Shown: positions 17,802 to 27,998, counted from the first letter of the stretch. The stretch is DNA of 64,000 nt from Pseudomonadota bacterium (GCA_021782995.1 JAJXUI010000004.1:41556-105555); one strand, 5' to 3'. Translations and numbers: made by a program. Notes: a model not told the origin generated them from the sequence alone.

Positions 17802-19003
17802 TCTGTAAACAGGAATTTGATATGGCGGAAATAAGGGTCGTTTTCCGTGAAGGTTTTTGAAATATCGAATAATTTCAGAAGATTATCTTTGTCCTGGCAG
17901 TAAGTGGTATTCAAGTACACTTCGGCATCAATTTTTCCATCCAGATAATGCAGCACGCACTGGTTGTAGGATTGTGTCGTTACCCCGAGTCCCTTGCACA
18001 GGTGCTCCAGCAGGAACTGGCGGGATGGCAGATGGATGTTCGGTTTGGCCAGTGCATCGTCTTCGGGGTCGATATGCACCATTACATCCAGCACATGATG
18101 GTTGTTCAGCACGGCAAGGCGTGCAGTTTCAGCGATGTAGTGTCCTTCCGAAACGCTGATTTTAGGATCAACAATGATGTGCGCATCCACCAGCGCATTG
18201 TCTGCCATCTTGCGCGTGCGCAATTCGTGCAGGCTGCGCACGCCGGGTGTGGAGAGCAGCGTATTGCGGATCGACTCGACCTCTGCTTCATCCAGCCCGG
18301 TATCCACCAGCTCGGACAGCGCTTCCAGTGCGAACTTCGCGCCCATATGCGCAATCATGCCACCCACGACTGCGGCAGCCACCAGATCGAGGAAGGTATA
18401 ACCCAGCAGATTGCCGCCAATACCCACCATCACCACCAGTGACGATGCGGCATCGGAGCGCGCATGCCAGGCATTGGCCACCAGCATCTGCGAGCGCACA
18501 CGTTGTGCCACTGCCAGCATGTAGCGGAACATGCCTTCCTTTGCCGCCAGTGCCACCAGTGCAATCCAGAAGGTGATCGGGTGCACGGCCTGCACATTTT
18601 CCGGATGTTGCAACCGCAGTCCGGCCGACACCAGCAAGATTACTCCGACTGCTGCCAGCGAAACGCCGAGGATCATCGAGGCGGCGGTTTCGATGCGCGC
18701 ATGGCCGTAGGGATGATTGGCATCGGCATGGCGGTTGCCATGGCGATTCGCGAACAACACCAGAATGTCCGCCAGCAGGTCGGAAAGCGAATGCATGCCG
18801 TCTGCCATCAGCGATTGCGAACGGCCAAAATAACCGGCCAGCACCTGCAACAGCGTCAACATCAGGTTAACGCCGATGCTGACCCAGGTGCTTTTTTGCG
18901 CGGCGGCAAAGCGCTCCGGGTGAGCAGGCTCAAACACGGATTTATGGTCATGGCCATGTGTATGCCGATGGGAATGCGAGTGTGAGTGAGAATGTTTAGC
19001 CAT
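17789..19003 (-). CDS. Cation diffusion facilitator (CDF) metal exporter
   Basis: An inner-membrane divalent metal/H+ antiporter of 404 residues. It opens with a His-rich tail (10 His in the first 20 residues). TM2 carries LMADGMHSLSDLLADI, the loop has HPYGHARIETAASM, and TM5 has NAWHARSDAASS with the HxxxD-type site. A cytosolic ZT dimer domain (about 225-300) is followed by roughly 100 extra residues, longer than FieF-type proteins. The His tail suggests Zn, Ni or Co, but the specific metal cannot be read. It is transcribed towards glnA, and its stop overlaps the glnA enhancer. Confidence 0.9.
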   Translation of the reverse strand: MAKHSHSHSHSHRHTHGHDHKSVFEPAHPERFAAAQKSTWVSIGVNLMLTLLQVLAGYFGRSQSLMADGMHSLSDLLADILVLFANRHGNRHADANHPYGHARIETAASMILGVSLAAVGVILLVSAGLRLQHPENVQAVHPITFWIALVALAAKEGMFRYMLAVAQRVRSQMLVANAWHARSDAASSLVVMVGIGGNLLGYTFLDLVAAAVVGGMIAHMGAKFALEALSELVDTGLDEAEVESIRNTLLSTPGVRSLHELRTRKMADNALVDAHIIVDPKISVSEGHYIAETARLAVLNNHHVLDVMVHIDPEDDALAKPNIHLPSRQFLLEHLCKGLGVTTQSYNQCVLHYLDGKIDAEVYLNTTYCQDKDNLLKLFDISKTFTENDPYFRHIKFLFTDAPK

Positions 19004-19118
19004 GAGACTTGCCAGTGAGAGTTATGCCACGCAGAATAGCATCGATCATGCAATTTTATAACCATAGGCAGGAGAATGGAAATTTGCAGCAGACCTGAGT
19101 AAACAAGGAGACGAGACA

Positions 19119-19571
19119 ATGGGCAAAATCACCGAAATTCTGAATGCAGCACAAAATCGCGCAAAAGAACTCAACCTGCCATATGAAGGGGCGATGTTGC
19201 CTGCAGAGGCCTATGAAATCTGGCGCAATGCGCCGGGCGCGAAACTGGTGGATGTGCGCAGTCGTGCCGAACTGGATTTTGTAGGGCGCATACCGGGTGC
19301 AGTGGAAATCGAATATCAGTCCTGGCCCGGCATGAAGGTCAATCCGCATTTCATGAACGCGATGCAGCAACAGGTGGACAAGGAATCGCTGGTAATGTTC
19401 ATCTGCCGCACGGGCGGCCGTTCAGGCATGGCCGCACAGCTTGCCATGCAGTCTGGATATCTCGATTGCTACAACGTGCTGCAAGGGTTTGAAGGCGATG
19501 CCACGCCAGACAAACAGCGCGGCAAGATCAATGGCTGGAAAGCACTAGGTTTGCCGTGGGAACAAATGTAA
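19119..19571 (+). CDS. Rhodanese-like sulfurtransferase
   Basis: A 150-residue single-domain rhodanese. The active Cys is in MFICRTGGRSGMAA (about residue 95); KLVDVRSRAELDFVGRIPG is the CH2A-like N-terminal motif. There is no signal peptide, so it is cytosolic. The ribosome site AAGGAG lies 8 bases before the ATG. The gene stands alone, convergent with uppP and 7 bases from it. Substrate unknown; the family transfers sulfane sulfur to cyanide or other thiols. Confidence 0.88.
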   Translation: MGKITEILNAAQNRAKELNLPYEGAMLPAEAYEIWRNAPGAKLVDVRSRAELDFVGRIPGAVEIEYQSWPGMKVNPHFMNAMQQQVDKESLVMFICRTGGRSGMAAQLAMQSGYLDCYNVLQGFEGDATPDKQRGKINGWKALGLPWEQM

Positions 19572-19578
19572 TCGGTGA

Positions 19579-20403
19579 TCAACCCACTGACCACTGCACC
19601 AGACCGCCGTAATAGGTGCCCAGCACCAGCAGGCCGAAGGCTATGCGATACCACGCAAAGATCGTGAAATCATGCGTGCTGATATAGCGCAGCAGCCAGC
19701 GCACGCAGAAGAATGCAGAAATGAATGAGGCTGCGAAACCCACTCCCCACATGCCAAGGTCATTCATACTGAGCAGTGCGCGTTCCTTGTAGAGCTCATA
19801 CACAGTTGCCCCAATCAGCGTCGGCATCGCGAGGAAGAAGGTGAATTCAGTCGCCGCTTTTCTATTCAGCCCGAAGAACAACCCGCCGATGATGGTTGCA
19901 CCCGAGCGTGAAGTGCCCGGTATCAACGCAAGTGCTTGCGCAAAGCCTACCTTCAGTGCGTCCTTCCAGTTCAGATCATCCGCCGTTTCCACCGTCACCA
20001 CATGCTTGCGCTTTTCCGCCCACAGAATGAACAGCGCGCCGATGATGGAAGTGGTCGCCACGGTGATCGGATTGAACAATGCCGCCTTGATGTGCTTGCC
20101 AAATAGAAGCCCGATAATGGCCAGCGGCAGGAAGGCGATGAATATGTTCAGCGCAAAACCCCTTGCCGAATCCTTTGTGGGCAGGTCATGCACCACCTGG
20201 AAAATCTTCGCGCGGTATTCCCACATCACCGCAAGGATCGCCGCAGACTGAATCACAATTTCAAACAGCTTGCCGCGTTCATCGTTGAAATTCAGCAGGC
20301 TGCCGGTCACAATCAAATGCCCTGTGCTGGAAATCGGCAAAAATTCAGTCAAACCTTCCACGATGCCGAGTATCGCGGCCTTGATCAGTAGCAAAATGTC
20401 CAT
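19579..20403 (-). CDS. uppP: Undecaprenyl-diphosphatase UppP (BacA)
   Basis: Integral membrane phosphatase that recycles undecaprenyl diphosphate to the monophosphate carrier used for peptidoglycan and O-antigen; overproduction gives bacitracin resistance. At 274 residues with about eight TM segments it has normal length. Signature motifs are [17 protein letters not shown] at 16-32 and [13 protein letters not shown] near 170. The start codon is preceded by an AT-only leader with no Shine-Dalgarno. The DUF1289 gene ends 14 bases upstream and is probably co-transcribed. Confidence 0.96.
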   Translation of the reverse strand: MDILLLIKAAILGIVEGLTEFLPISSTGHLIVTGSLLNFNDERGKLFEIVIQSAAILAVMWEYRAKIFQVVHDLPTKDSARGFALNIFIAFLPLAIIGLLFGKHIKAALFNPITVATTSIIGALFILWAEKRKHVVTVETADDLNWKDALKVGFAQALALIPGTSRSGATIIGGLFFGLNRKAATEFTFFLAMPTLIGATVYELYKERALLSMNDLGMWGVGFAASFISAFFCVRWLLRYISTHDFTIFAWYRIAFGLLVLGTYYGGLVQWSVG

Positions 20404-20413
20404 TTATATATAT

Positions 20414-20435
20414 TTGATTAAATTAAATTATTTTT
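20414..20435 (+). repeat. AT-rich boundary motif, copy D
   Basis: TTGATTAAATTAAATTATTT lies between the DUF1289 gene and uppP, overlapping the 3' end of the former. In uppP sense it occupies the untranslated leader. Confidence 0.4.
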
Positions 20436-20627
20436 CATGCGGGCGCGCAGCTCTGCAATGCGGCGATTGACAGCAATCCGCTCCTCATCCGTCATCCCCG
20501 GCCACAGTGTCACCTCTTCAAAGGTACGCAAACAACTGCGGCATACATCGTCGCCCAGCGCAGTGGTGCAATGCCCTACACATGGACAAACAGCGGTGAT
20601 TTCAGTTTCATTGAGACAGATTGCCAT
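20418..20627 (-). CDS. DUF1289 cysteine-rich small protein
   Basis: 69 residues from the ATG at 20627; an ATG 11 codons further upstream is less likely. CPCVGHC followed by CRSCLRTFEEV, then WPGMTDEER, is the DUF1289 signature (similar to YdhL). It carries five clustered Cys, probably a metal site, though none is proven. The C-terminal helix is Arg-rich. It lies directly upstream of uppP on the same strand. Function unknown. Confidence 0.8.
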   Translation of the reverse strand: MAICLNETEITAVCPCVGHCTTALGDDVCRSCLRTFEEVTLWPGMTDEERIAVNRRIAELRARMKNNLI

Positions 20628-20691
20628 GCGCGAATTATAGCGGCTACTGTCCTGAAGCACAGTTAGCCAGCCATATTTTTACAACTGAGGG

Positions 20692-20961
20692 TTAAGGTTT
20701 GGTTACATTCTCCAGTTGACTGAGCCATGCAAGTGCCTCTTCACGTGCATTGCCGCACATTTCAGCTGAAGGTTGCAGGCTGCCGCAAAATGCCGGACGT
20801 TCTGGCTTGCCAAACACTTTGCAGCGCAATTGCTCATCCAGCTGCACGCAGGGCACACCTGCCGGCTTGCCGTTGGGCATGCCGGGTAGCGGAGAGGTGA
20901 TTGAGGGGGAAATGCAGCAGGCGGCGCAGTGGGAGCGGCAGATCAGGTTATTGTCGTCCAA
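20692..20961 (-). CDS. YkgJ-like cysteine cluster protein
   Basis: About 89 residues. CRSHCAACC near the N-terminus, then [21 protein letters not shown] and [11 protein letters not shown], is the YkgJ/CxxCxxCC family pattern, a putative zinc or iron chelating fold. The ATG at 20991 would overlap hepT by 44 bases. A TTG at 20961 preceded by GGAAGAA gives a short overlap and keeps all Cys, so I prefer it, but the choice is uncertain. No function is established for the family. Confidence 0.75.
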   Translation of the reverse strand: MDDNNLICRSHCAACCISPSITSPLPGMPNGKPAGVPCVQLDEQLRCKVFGKPERPAFCGSLQPSAEMCGNAREEALAWLSQLENVTKP

Positions 20962-21316
20962 TTTCTTCCAGCAATTCACTAATTTGTCCATGAAGCTGGT
21001 TCAAATTGGAATGAATGGTTTTCCATACAATTTCCAGATCAACCTTGAAATATCCGTGCGCAAGGGCATTGCGCATTTCATACGCGGAGTTGAGCGGGAG
21101 CCACTCGTTATGCAATGCGAATTCGGAATGATATTTCTGGATATTGCGCGATGCTTCTCCAATAACCTCAAAATTCCGGATTACAGCATCCTGAGTTTTA
21201 CGGTCACTCAGGAATCCGACTTCATCAAGGTCATCAACATATTCATGAATACGTTCGATAGCTTCCTTGATATGAGAAAGGTAATCAATCAAACGAAGTA
21301 CATCGGACTTGCTCAT
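20948..21316 (-). CDS. hepT: HepT-like HEPN toxin (DUF86)
   Basis: A 122-residue all-helical HEPN protein. The RX4HXY active motif reads RNALAHGY near residue 86. HepT proteins are RNases, with tRNA among reported targets, and are neutralised by the partner MntA, which adds AMP to the motif tyrosine. The motif is intact, so the toxin may be active. The start overlaps the mntA stop by four bases (ATGA), the usual antitoxin-first order for this pair. Confidence 0.88.
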   Translation of the reverse strand: MSKSDVLRLIDYLSHIKEAIERIHEYVDDLDEVGFLSDRKTQDAVIRNFEVIGEASRNIQKYHSEFALHNEWLPLNSAYEMRNALAHGYFKVDLEIVWKTIHSNLNQLHGQISELLEEIGRQ

Positions 21317-21603
21317 ACTGGCAAGGCTTCCTTTAAAACCCTGTCTCGGAATTTGTCAGGCAAAGCGTTTGGTGTGAGCACATCGACTGAAATGCCCAAT
21401 AGCTTTTTCAGCTCATACTGAATGGCGCCGATATCAAATAAAGTAGTTTCGCTTGTGGGTTCGACCAGCAAATCCAGGTCGCTTTCTTCCGTGTCCTCGC
21501 CGTGCAGCACAGAGCCAAACACGCGTACATTGCGCACGCGATGCTTCAGCGCGATTTCGCGAATCGCGTCACGGTGGGCTTGCAAGGCTTCGGAGGGGCG
21601 CAT
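21313..21603 (-). CDS. mntA: MntA-like minimal nucleotidyltransferase antitoxin
   Basis: A 96-residue nucleotidyltransferase with the GSX10DXD motif intact (GSVLHGEDTEESDLDLLVE, about 31-49). In the family it AMPylates HepT to block the toxin. It is the first gene of the two-gene module. No Shine-Dalgarno is visible before the ATG; the leader even contains CCTCC. The pair is typical of mobile or defence-enriched regions and marks the start of the accessory island. Confidence 0.88.
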   Translation of the reverse strand: MRPSEALQAHRDAIREIALKHRVRNVRVFGSVLHGEDTEESDLDLLVEPTSETTLFDIGAIQYELKKLLGISVDVLTPNALPDKFRDRVLKEALPV

Positions 21604-21768
21604 GGAGGTAAAGGTTATTGATAGTCTGAGGGATTATAGCTTGAGCACATAGATCAGCGTAAGGGGGCTCAGTGCGCTATCTACGGCCATAAATATCCGT
21701 GAAAATGCTTCGTGGCCAGGATAAACTGTAACGGAATAAAATTATTGCCAATATTCGTGGAGGGCGTT

Positions 21769-22545
21769 GTGGCTGCCAATCGCTGGACGAAAGAACAACT
21801 TAAGCTCGTTTTTCATCTTTATTGCCAACTGCCGTTTGGAAAGTTGCACAGCCGAAATTCGGAAATCATTGAGCTAGCAAAGTTGATCGGGCGTACACCT
21901 AGTGCGGTTGCTATGAAGCTCGTAAATTTCGCGAGCCTTGACCCTGCAATTACAGAATCTGGGCGTAAAGGATTAGAAGGTGCATCAAAACTTGATCGGG
22001 AAATTTGGGATGAATTCCATGCTGATTGGGAAAAGCTTGCGGTAGAAAGTGAATTACTGCGACGTAGCCTCGATGCAAATGCGCTCATTGCTGACGAAGC
22101 TGACGAGCAATTGATTTCAGAAGATTTCACTGGAGAAACTCGCAAGGTAGTTACCGAACAACGCATCAAGCAAACATTCTTCCGTCGCGCCGTCTTGAGC
22201 AGCTATCGCGGGCGCTGCTGCATGTCTGGATTATCCGAGCCGCGCTTGTTGATCGCTAGCCACATCGTGCCATGGAGCAAAGACAAGGCTAATCGGCTCA
22301 ATCCAAGCAATGGTCTTTGTCTATCAGCAATTCACGACCGTGCATTTGATAAGGGGCTAATAACGATTGCCGCCGATATGAGGATCGTTGTCTCAGAGGA
22401 ATTAAAACGGACTAAAGAAGCGTTTGTAGTCGAGGTCTTCGTGCCCCTGGAAGGGAGGGTGATAGAGCTGCCAGAACGCTTTGCGCCACAGTCGGAATTT
22501 ATTGCGTGGCACCGGAACGAGCTATTTGTAGATAACAGGAGATAG
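21769..22545 (+). CDS. HNH endonuclease (HNH_2 type) with N-terminal helical domain
   Basis: 258 residues from a GTG preceded by GGAGGG at ideal spacing; a GTG 57 bases further upstream has no ribosome site. An N-terminal domain starting AANRWTKEQLKLVFHLYCQL includes a helix-turn-helix-like stretch (LAKLIGRTPSAVAMKL) likely to contact DNA. The C-terminal nuclease (about 150-230) has CCMSG, ASHIVPWSKD, NPSNGLCLSAIHDRAFDKG, the HNH_2 core with catalytic His in SHIVPW. No methyltransferase is adjacent. A defence or restriction role is possible but not shown. The next gene begins 5 bases later. Confidence 0.85.
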   Translation: MAANRWTKEQLKLVFHLYCQLPFGKLHSRNSEIIELAKLIGRTPSAVAMKLVNFASLDPAITESGRKGLEGASKLDREIWDEFHADWEKLAVESELLRRSLDANALIADEADEQLISEDFTGETRKVVTEQRIKQTFFRRAVLSSYRGRCCMSGLSEPRLLIASHIVPWSKDKANRLNPSNGLCLSAIHDRAFDKGLITIAADMRIVVSEELKRTKEAFVVEVFVPLEGRVIELPERFAPQSEFIAWHRNELFVDNRR

Positions 22546-22550
22546 TTACT

Positions 22551-22928
22551 ATGCCTTTAAACGGGAAGAAATATTGCGTTTTCGAGTATATGTACCGGGA
22601 TGGGGCGAACTATAAAGCGTGGGGGTCGCTACTCTTAACGGGAGAGCCTACGCAAGAAGACATTAGTGAGCTTAAGGAATGCTTGGATTCGGGCGAATAT
22701 TTTGTCGCTGAGCAAGTCGGCGTTCCACCCGTGTACAAAGAATTGTGGGATCTGTCGGGAGGCACCACCAGTGACGATCACGCGTTACACGAATTTGTAG
22801 CGCTTCGAGCGGCAAATGATGAAGAAAAAAAGATGGCGCTGTTTGGGGAGCTATCGAATTTGCTGGAAAGCTTCCAAGCCGTCACGAAATGGGATTACCT
22901 ACTGTCGCCCGATTACAGTCTTACATGA
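22551..22928 (+). CDS. Unknown protein paired with HNH endonuclease
   Basis: 125 residues, not recognised. It is acidic with no signal peptide or TM segment. It starts 5 bases after the HNH stop with an AGGAG site inside the end of the HNH gene, so the two are almost certainly one operon. N-terminal half: aromatic-rich (KKYCVFEYMYRDGANYKAW, then a possible strand GSLLLTG). C-terminal half: helical (DEEKKMALFGELSNLLESF). Regulator, inhibitor or partner of the nuclease are equally open. Confidence 0.7.
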   Translation: MPLNGKKYCVFEYMYRDGANYKAWGSLLLTGEPTQEDISELKECLDSGEYFVAEQVGVPPVYKELWDLSGGTTSDDHALHEFVALRAANDEEKKMALFGELSNLLESFQAVTKWDYLLSPDYSLT

Positions 22929-23031
22929 CACATGGGCACAATACTGGAACCGACATGCATGCTAGCGGGGAAACATCTTGGGGTAGTCCATTTCACCTAT
23001 TGAATTCCAAGAAACTCAGTCATTCAGTAGA

Positions 23032-23073
23032 CGCGGATTCAAATAAGCGTTGCACTTCAAATTTGAATCCGCG
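23032..23073. repeat. 13-bp perfect inverted repeat in island
   Basis: CGCGGATTCAAAT at 23032-23044 and ATTTGAATCCGCG at 23061-23073, with a 16-base spacer. No T-run follows, so it is not a standard terminator. It lies at the 5' edge of a decayed ORF and may be an integration or element end, or an operator. Confidence 0.6.
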
Positions 23074-23404
23074 GATTCTTTCACTACTTCAATCAACGAA
23101 AAGACAATCTCGGCATCGATGAAGTGGTTGACCCAGACTTGCTATTTTCTATGGTAAATAAGGCTTCTTTGTATTATTTGACAATGTTGTTTCATGAGAT
23201 TTCTAAACCCAACGAAATAGTCAGCGTCGTGGAGCTATAAAGGTAGTAGGAACTTCGACGTAAACTAGAGCACGGCAGGGAATGGTTTTAGTAGTGCCTA
23301 ACGGCGATGTCGAAGATCACACACGCAGCCCTCAGTACTATGATGGCACCTTCATTTATCTGAAGAAATTGGGTTTTCTGAAATCTGAGGAGATAGAACA
23401 CTAA
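23067..23404 (+). pseudogene. Decayed ORFs of unknown origin
   Basis: Two stretches look coding but are broken. 23067-23240 reads open without an early ATG (includes FNQRKDNLGIDEVVDPDLLF and ends EIVSVVEL). Stops at 23238, 23244 and 23247 follow, then the same frame resumes as ELRRKLEHGREWF. After a frameshift near 23282 the second frame gives VVPNGDVEDHTRSPQYYDGT and ends LKSEEIEH at 23404. Continuity of sense across the shift suggests one or two degraded genes. Alternatively the last 40 codons (ATG at 23282) are a real small gene coupled to the next ORF. Not recognised. Confidence 0.5.
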
Positions 23405-23586
23405 TGCAACATTCAAAAACTCAATCGGATTCTCCAATCTACTTCATCATATCTGACCAGCCTGATACCTGCGGATACTGTGGTGCACGCCTTGAGTTTG
23501 TTGAATCGAAAGAGATGGAAGGTGAGGAAGTTTTTGTTAACGAATGCTTATGCTGCAAACGCGAAATATTAATGGTTGAAAACTAA
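23404..23586 (+). CDS. Small zinc-ribbon-like protein
   Basis: 60 residues. It has CGYC near residue 22 and CLCC near 49, spaced as a four-Cys zinc ribbon. The start codon overlaps the stop of the preceding broken frame (TAATG), with GAGGAG 11 bases upstream, suggesting it was translationally coupled to that gene. No enzyme domain is present. It could be an antitoxin-like or accessory protein of the lost partner. It precedes a hairpin at 23585-23609. Confidence 0.55.
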   Translation: MQHSKTQSDSPIYFIISDQPDTCGYCGARLEFVESKEMEGEEVFVNECLCCKREILMVEN

Positions 23587-23609
23587 TTGGGCCGCAATGC
23601 GGCCCGATT
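23585..23609. terminator. Hairpin terminator shared by thiC and the zinc-ribbon ORF
   Basis: AATTGGGCCGC / GCGGCCCGATT with loop AAT, 11 bp including one GU. On the minus strand it is followed by AGTTTTC after thiC; on the plus strand the T-run is poor. Confidence 0.65.
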
Positions 23610-23628
23610 GTTCGACGTACGAAGCGGC

Positions 23629-25630
<2,002 letters not shown>

Positions 25631-25722
25631 TAAGGATGGCACGTTACTGGAAAGCGCCTTTTCAGGCAAGTTTCCCGCATTTGATGGGGGTATTTTCCCG
25701 CAGTGTCCGATAAATATGGGTT

Positions 25723-25752
25723 TCGACAGGCTCATGACAAGCTTGGTATACT
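25723..25752 (+). promoter_or_regulatory. Sigma-70 promoter of PCMT-like gene
   Basis: TCGACA (5/6) and TATACT (5/6) separated by 18 bases, with an extended -10 TGG. The predicted start is about 25759, 33 bases before the ATG. Confidence 0.6.
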
Positions 25753-25791
25753 GCATGCTTGTGAACGAATGGCAGCAAAGGATTAACGGGG

Positions 25792-26445
25792 ATGAACAGT
25801 ATGGAACAAGCGCGCTTCAACATGATCGAACAGCAAATTCGTCCGTGGGATGTGCCTGATAGCAAAATATTGAATTTATTGAATATTGTTAAGCGAGAGC
25901 AATTTGTGCCGGCAGGCACCCAGGCAATGGCTTTCATGGATCTCGAAATTCCGCTGGGACATGGCGTCAGCATGTGGCAGCCCAAAGTGGAAGCGCGTGC
26001 GTTGCAGGCACTGAATATCCAGCCGGAAGAGCGAATTCTGGAAGTGGGTACTGGCAGCGGTTATCTCACCGCACTGTTGTCCAAGCTGGGTGCGCATGTC
26101 ACCAGCGTTGAAATTGAGCCGACACTGAGTGCGCAGGCGGCAAAACTGCTTTCTGCCCATGGTTGTGAAAATGTGCAGCTTGAAGTGGGCGATGCTGCGG
26201 GCAGCTGGGGCTCCGAAAAGTATGACGTGATCGTGCTGACAGGCTCGGTGCCGGTAGAGCCTGAGGCATACAAACAGCAATTGAAAGTGGGCGGCCGTAT
26301 GTTTGCAATCGTCGGCGATGCGCCTGCGATGCAAGCCAAGGTAATTACCCGTCAGGGACAGGATAAATTTGTCAGTCAGGTATTGTTTGAAACTGTTGTG
26401 CTACCGTTGCAGAACGCACCGCAGCCAGAGCGCTTTGTGTTCTAG
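25792..26445 (+). CDS. PCMT-family methyltransferase (divergent)
   Basis: 217 residues; class I SAM methyltransferase with motif I LEVGTGSGYLTALLS near residue 84 and acidic motif VEIEP. Overall layout (N-terminal helix with MIEQQIRPWDV, then VKREQFVP) matches protein-L-isoaspartate O-methyltransferase, but the substrate loop, normally GxGQTISQP, reads GHGVSMWQPKVEAR. Repair of isoaspartyl residues is therefore doubtful. This divergent form often lies before tolC in betaproteobacteria, as here. A role tied to export or redox is speculative. A promoter lies directly upstream. Confidence 0.82.
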   Translation: MNSMEQARFNMIEQQIRPWDVPDSKILNLLNIVKREQFVPAGTQAMAFMDLEIPLGHGVSMWQPKVEARALQALNIQPEERILEVGTGSGYLTALLSKLGAHVTSVEIEPTLSAQAAKLLSAHGCENVQLEVGDAAGSWGSEKYDVIVLTGSVPVEPEAYKQQLKVGGRMFAIVGDAPAMQAKVITRQGQDKFVSQVLFETVVLPLQNAPQPERFVF

Positions 26446-26452
26446 TAACTAT

Positions 26453-26476
26453 ATGATTATATTATAATAATATTTT
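26453..26476 (+). repeat. AT-rich boundary motif, copy E
   Basis: ATGATTATATTATAATAATA directly follows the PCMT-like gene, about 130 bases ahead of tolC. Confidence 0.35.
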
Positions 26477-26571
26477 CATTGCCGGTGGATATCAATTCCC
26501 CGGCCATTCAATCAGGTAGGGAACGACTGTCTTTGGCGGTGGCAGTCTTGTAACACGGCGTGTTTCAAAGT

Positions 26572-26593
26572 AATATTAGCAAATTCTAATATT
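26572..26593. repeat. Inverted repeat in tolC leader
   Basis: AATATTAG-CAAATT-CTAATATT, an 8-bp perfect inverted repeat just before the GAGGGTG ribosome site of tolC. It may be an operator or a leader hairpin. Confidence 0.45.
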
Positions 26594-26604
26594 GAGGGTG
26601 TACC

Positions 26605-27963
26605 ATGAAAGCGAAGAAATCAGTTTTGGTGACGTTGGCTGTCCTTGGCATGCAAGCACCTGCTTTTGCAGCTGATTTGCTGGATACCTACCATGCAGCG
26701 CAAGGCCAGGATTCAGTGTTTGCCGCGGCGAAAAGCGCACGTGATGCAGGGTCTGAAAGGTTGACTCAAGGTCGATCCACCTTGCTGCCCAGCGTAAACC
26801 TGACCGCAACCAGCACTTACAACAACAACGAAATCAACTATACCAATGCGCCGACAACGGCACTGATTTCCGGTCCCAGCAAGTTTATCAACAATACAGC
26901 AGCGATCACGCTGGTGCAGCCGCTGTATCGCCAGAACAACTGGAAAATCTATTCTCAATCTGAATTGCAGGCCGAGCAGGCTGATCTGCAGTACAAGAGC
27001 GCAGAGCAGGATCTGATTGTGCGCGCTGCCCAGGCCTATTTCGATGTGCTTGCAGCGCAGGATGCAGTAAACCTGGCCGATGCCCAGAAAGTGGCGATTG
27101 GTGAGCAGCTGGCGCAGGCCAAGCGCAATTTTGAAGTAGGCAGCGCCACCATCACCGACACGCTGGAAGCACAAGCGCGTTATGACCTGACCAACACCCA
27201 GGCGATTTCGGCGCAAAGCAACCTGGAAATCAAGCAGCGCAGTTATCAGCAACTGACCAAGGATTTGCCGAGAAACCTCAAAACCGTTGGCGATTCCATG
27301 AAAATGGAATTACCTCAGCCGGCCGATGAAGACAAATGGGTAGAGCAAGCAATGGACGGGAACCTGCAACTGGGCTCAGCCAAGGCTGCAGCGGAAATTG
27401 CCGAAAAGGAAGTGGAAAAGGCGCGCGGCGGTCACTATCCGACACTGGACCTGATCGCCAGTTACAGCAAAACCAAAATCAATCCTGTAGGCGATGGTAC
27501 TTTCAATAATGGCAACAACGCCGTGGAAAATGACCAGACCAATTCCTATGTTGGCGTGCAATTGAATGTACCCCTGTTCCAGGGCGGTTCCACCAATTCC
27601 AAATGGCGCGAAGCCGCTGATAACCGCGACCGTGCCAATTCCGAACTGGAAAGCGCGCGCCGCAATGTAGACCTGCAAACCCGTCAGGCCTATACCGGCG
27701 TGGTGAATGGCATGACACAGGTGCAGGCGCTGGAACAGGCGCTGAAATCCAGCGAGAAGTTGCTGGAGGCCAGCAAGCTGGGCCATGAAGTCGGCGTGCG
27801 CACCAACCTCGATGTACTGAATGCACAGCAACAGCTGTATGCCACCCGTCGTGATCTGGCGCAGGCGAAGTACAACTACCTCGTCAGCCGACTTAAGCTG
27901 AAGCAGGCTATCGGCGCACTGAGCGAGGATGAGTTGAAGGTGGTGAATCAGGCGTTGCAGTAA
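26605..27963 (+). CDS. tolC: TolC-family outer-membrane efflux protein
   Basis: 452 residues with a signal peptide (cleavage after AFA, about residue 22) and two outer-membrane efflux repeats of long helices. Family markers include PLYRQNNW, DVLAAQDAVNLADAQK, VPLFQGGSTNSK and LDVLNAQQQLYATRRDLAQAKYN (split by family position near 395-417). It forms the trimeric periplasm-spanning exit duct used by tripartite pumps and type I secretion. No inner-membrane pump gene is adjacent, so partners are elsewhere. Confidence 0.94.
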   Translation: MKAKKSVLVTLAVLGMQAPAFAADLLDTYHAAQGQDSVFAAAKSARDAGSERLTQGRSTLLPSVNLTATSTYNNNEINYTNAPTTALISGPSKFINNTAAITLVQPLYRQNNWKIYSQSELQAEQADLQYKSAEQDLIVRAAQAYFDVLAAQDAVNLADAQKVAIGEQLAQAKRNFEVGSATITDTLEAQARYDLTNTQAISAQSNLEIKQRSYQQLTKDLPRNLKTVGDSMKMELPQPADEDKWVEQAMDGNLQLGSAKAAAEIAEKEVEKARGGHYPTLDLIASYSKTKINPVGDGTFNNGNNAVENDQTNSYVGVQLNVPLFQGGSTNSKWREAADNRDRANSELESARRNVDLQTRQAYTGVVNGMTQVQALEQALKSSEKLLEASKLGHEVGVRTNLDVLNAQQQLYATRRDLAQAKYNYLVSRLKLKQAIGALSEDELKVVNQALQ

Positions 27964-27972
27964 GCAATTAAC

Positions 27973-27998
27973 AAATTGCCCTGCATTCAGGGCAATTT
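27973..27998. terminator. Bidirectional hairpin between tolC and the glycan block
   Basis: AAATTGCCCTG-CATT-CAGGGCAATTT, an 11-bp perfect stem located 10 bases after the tolC stop. It overlaps the 3' end of the convergent glycosyltransferase gene. T-runs are weak on both sides. Confidence 0.65.
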
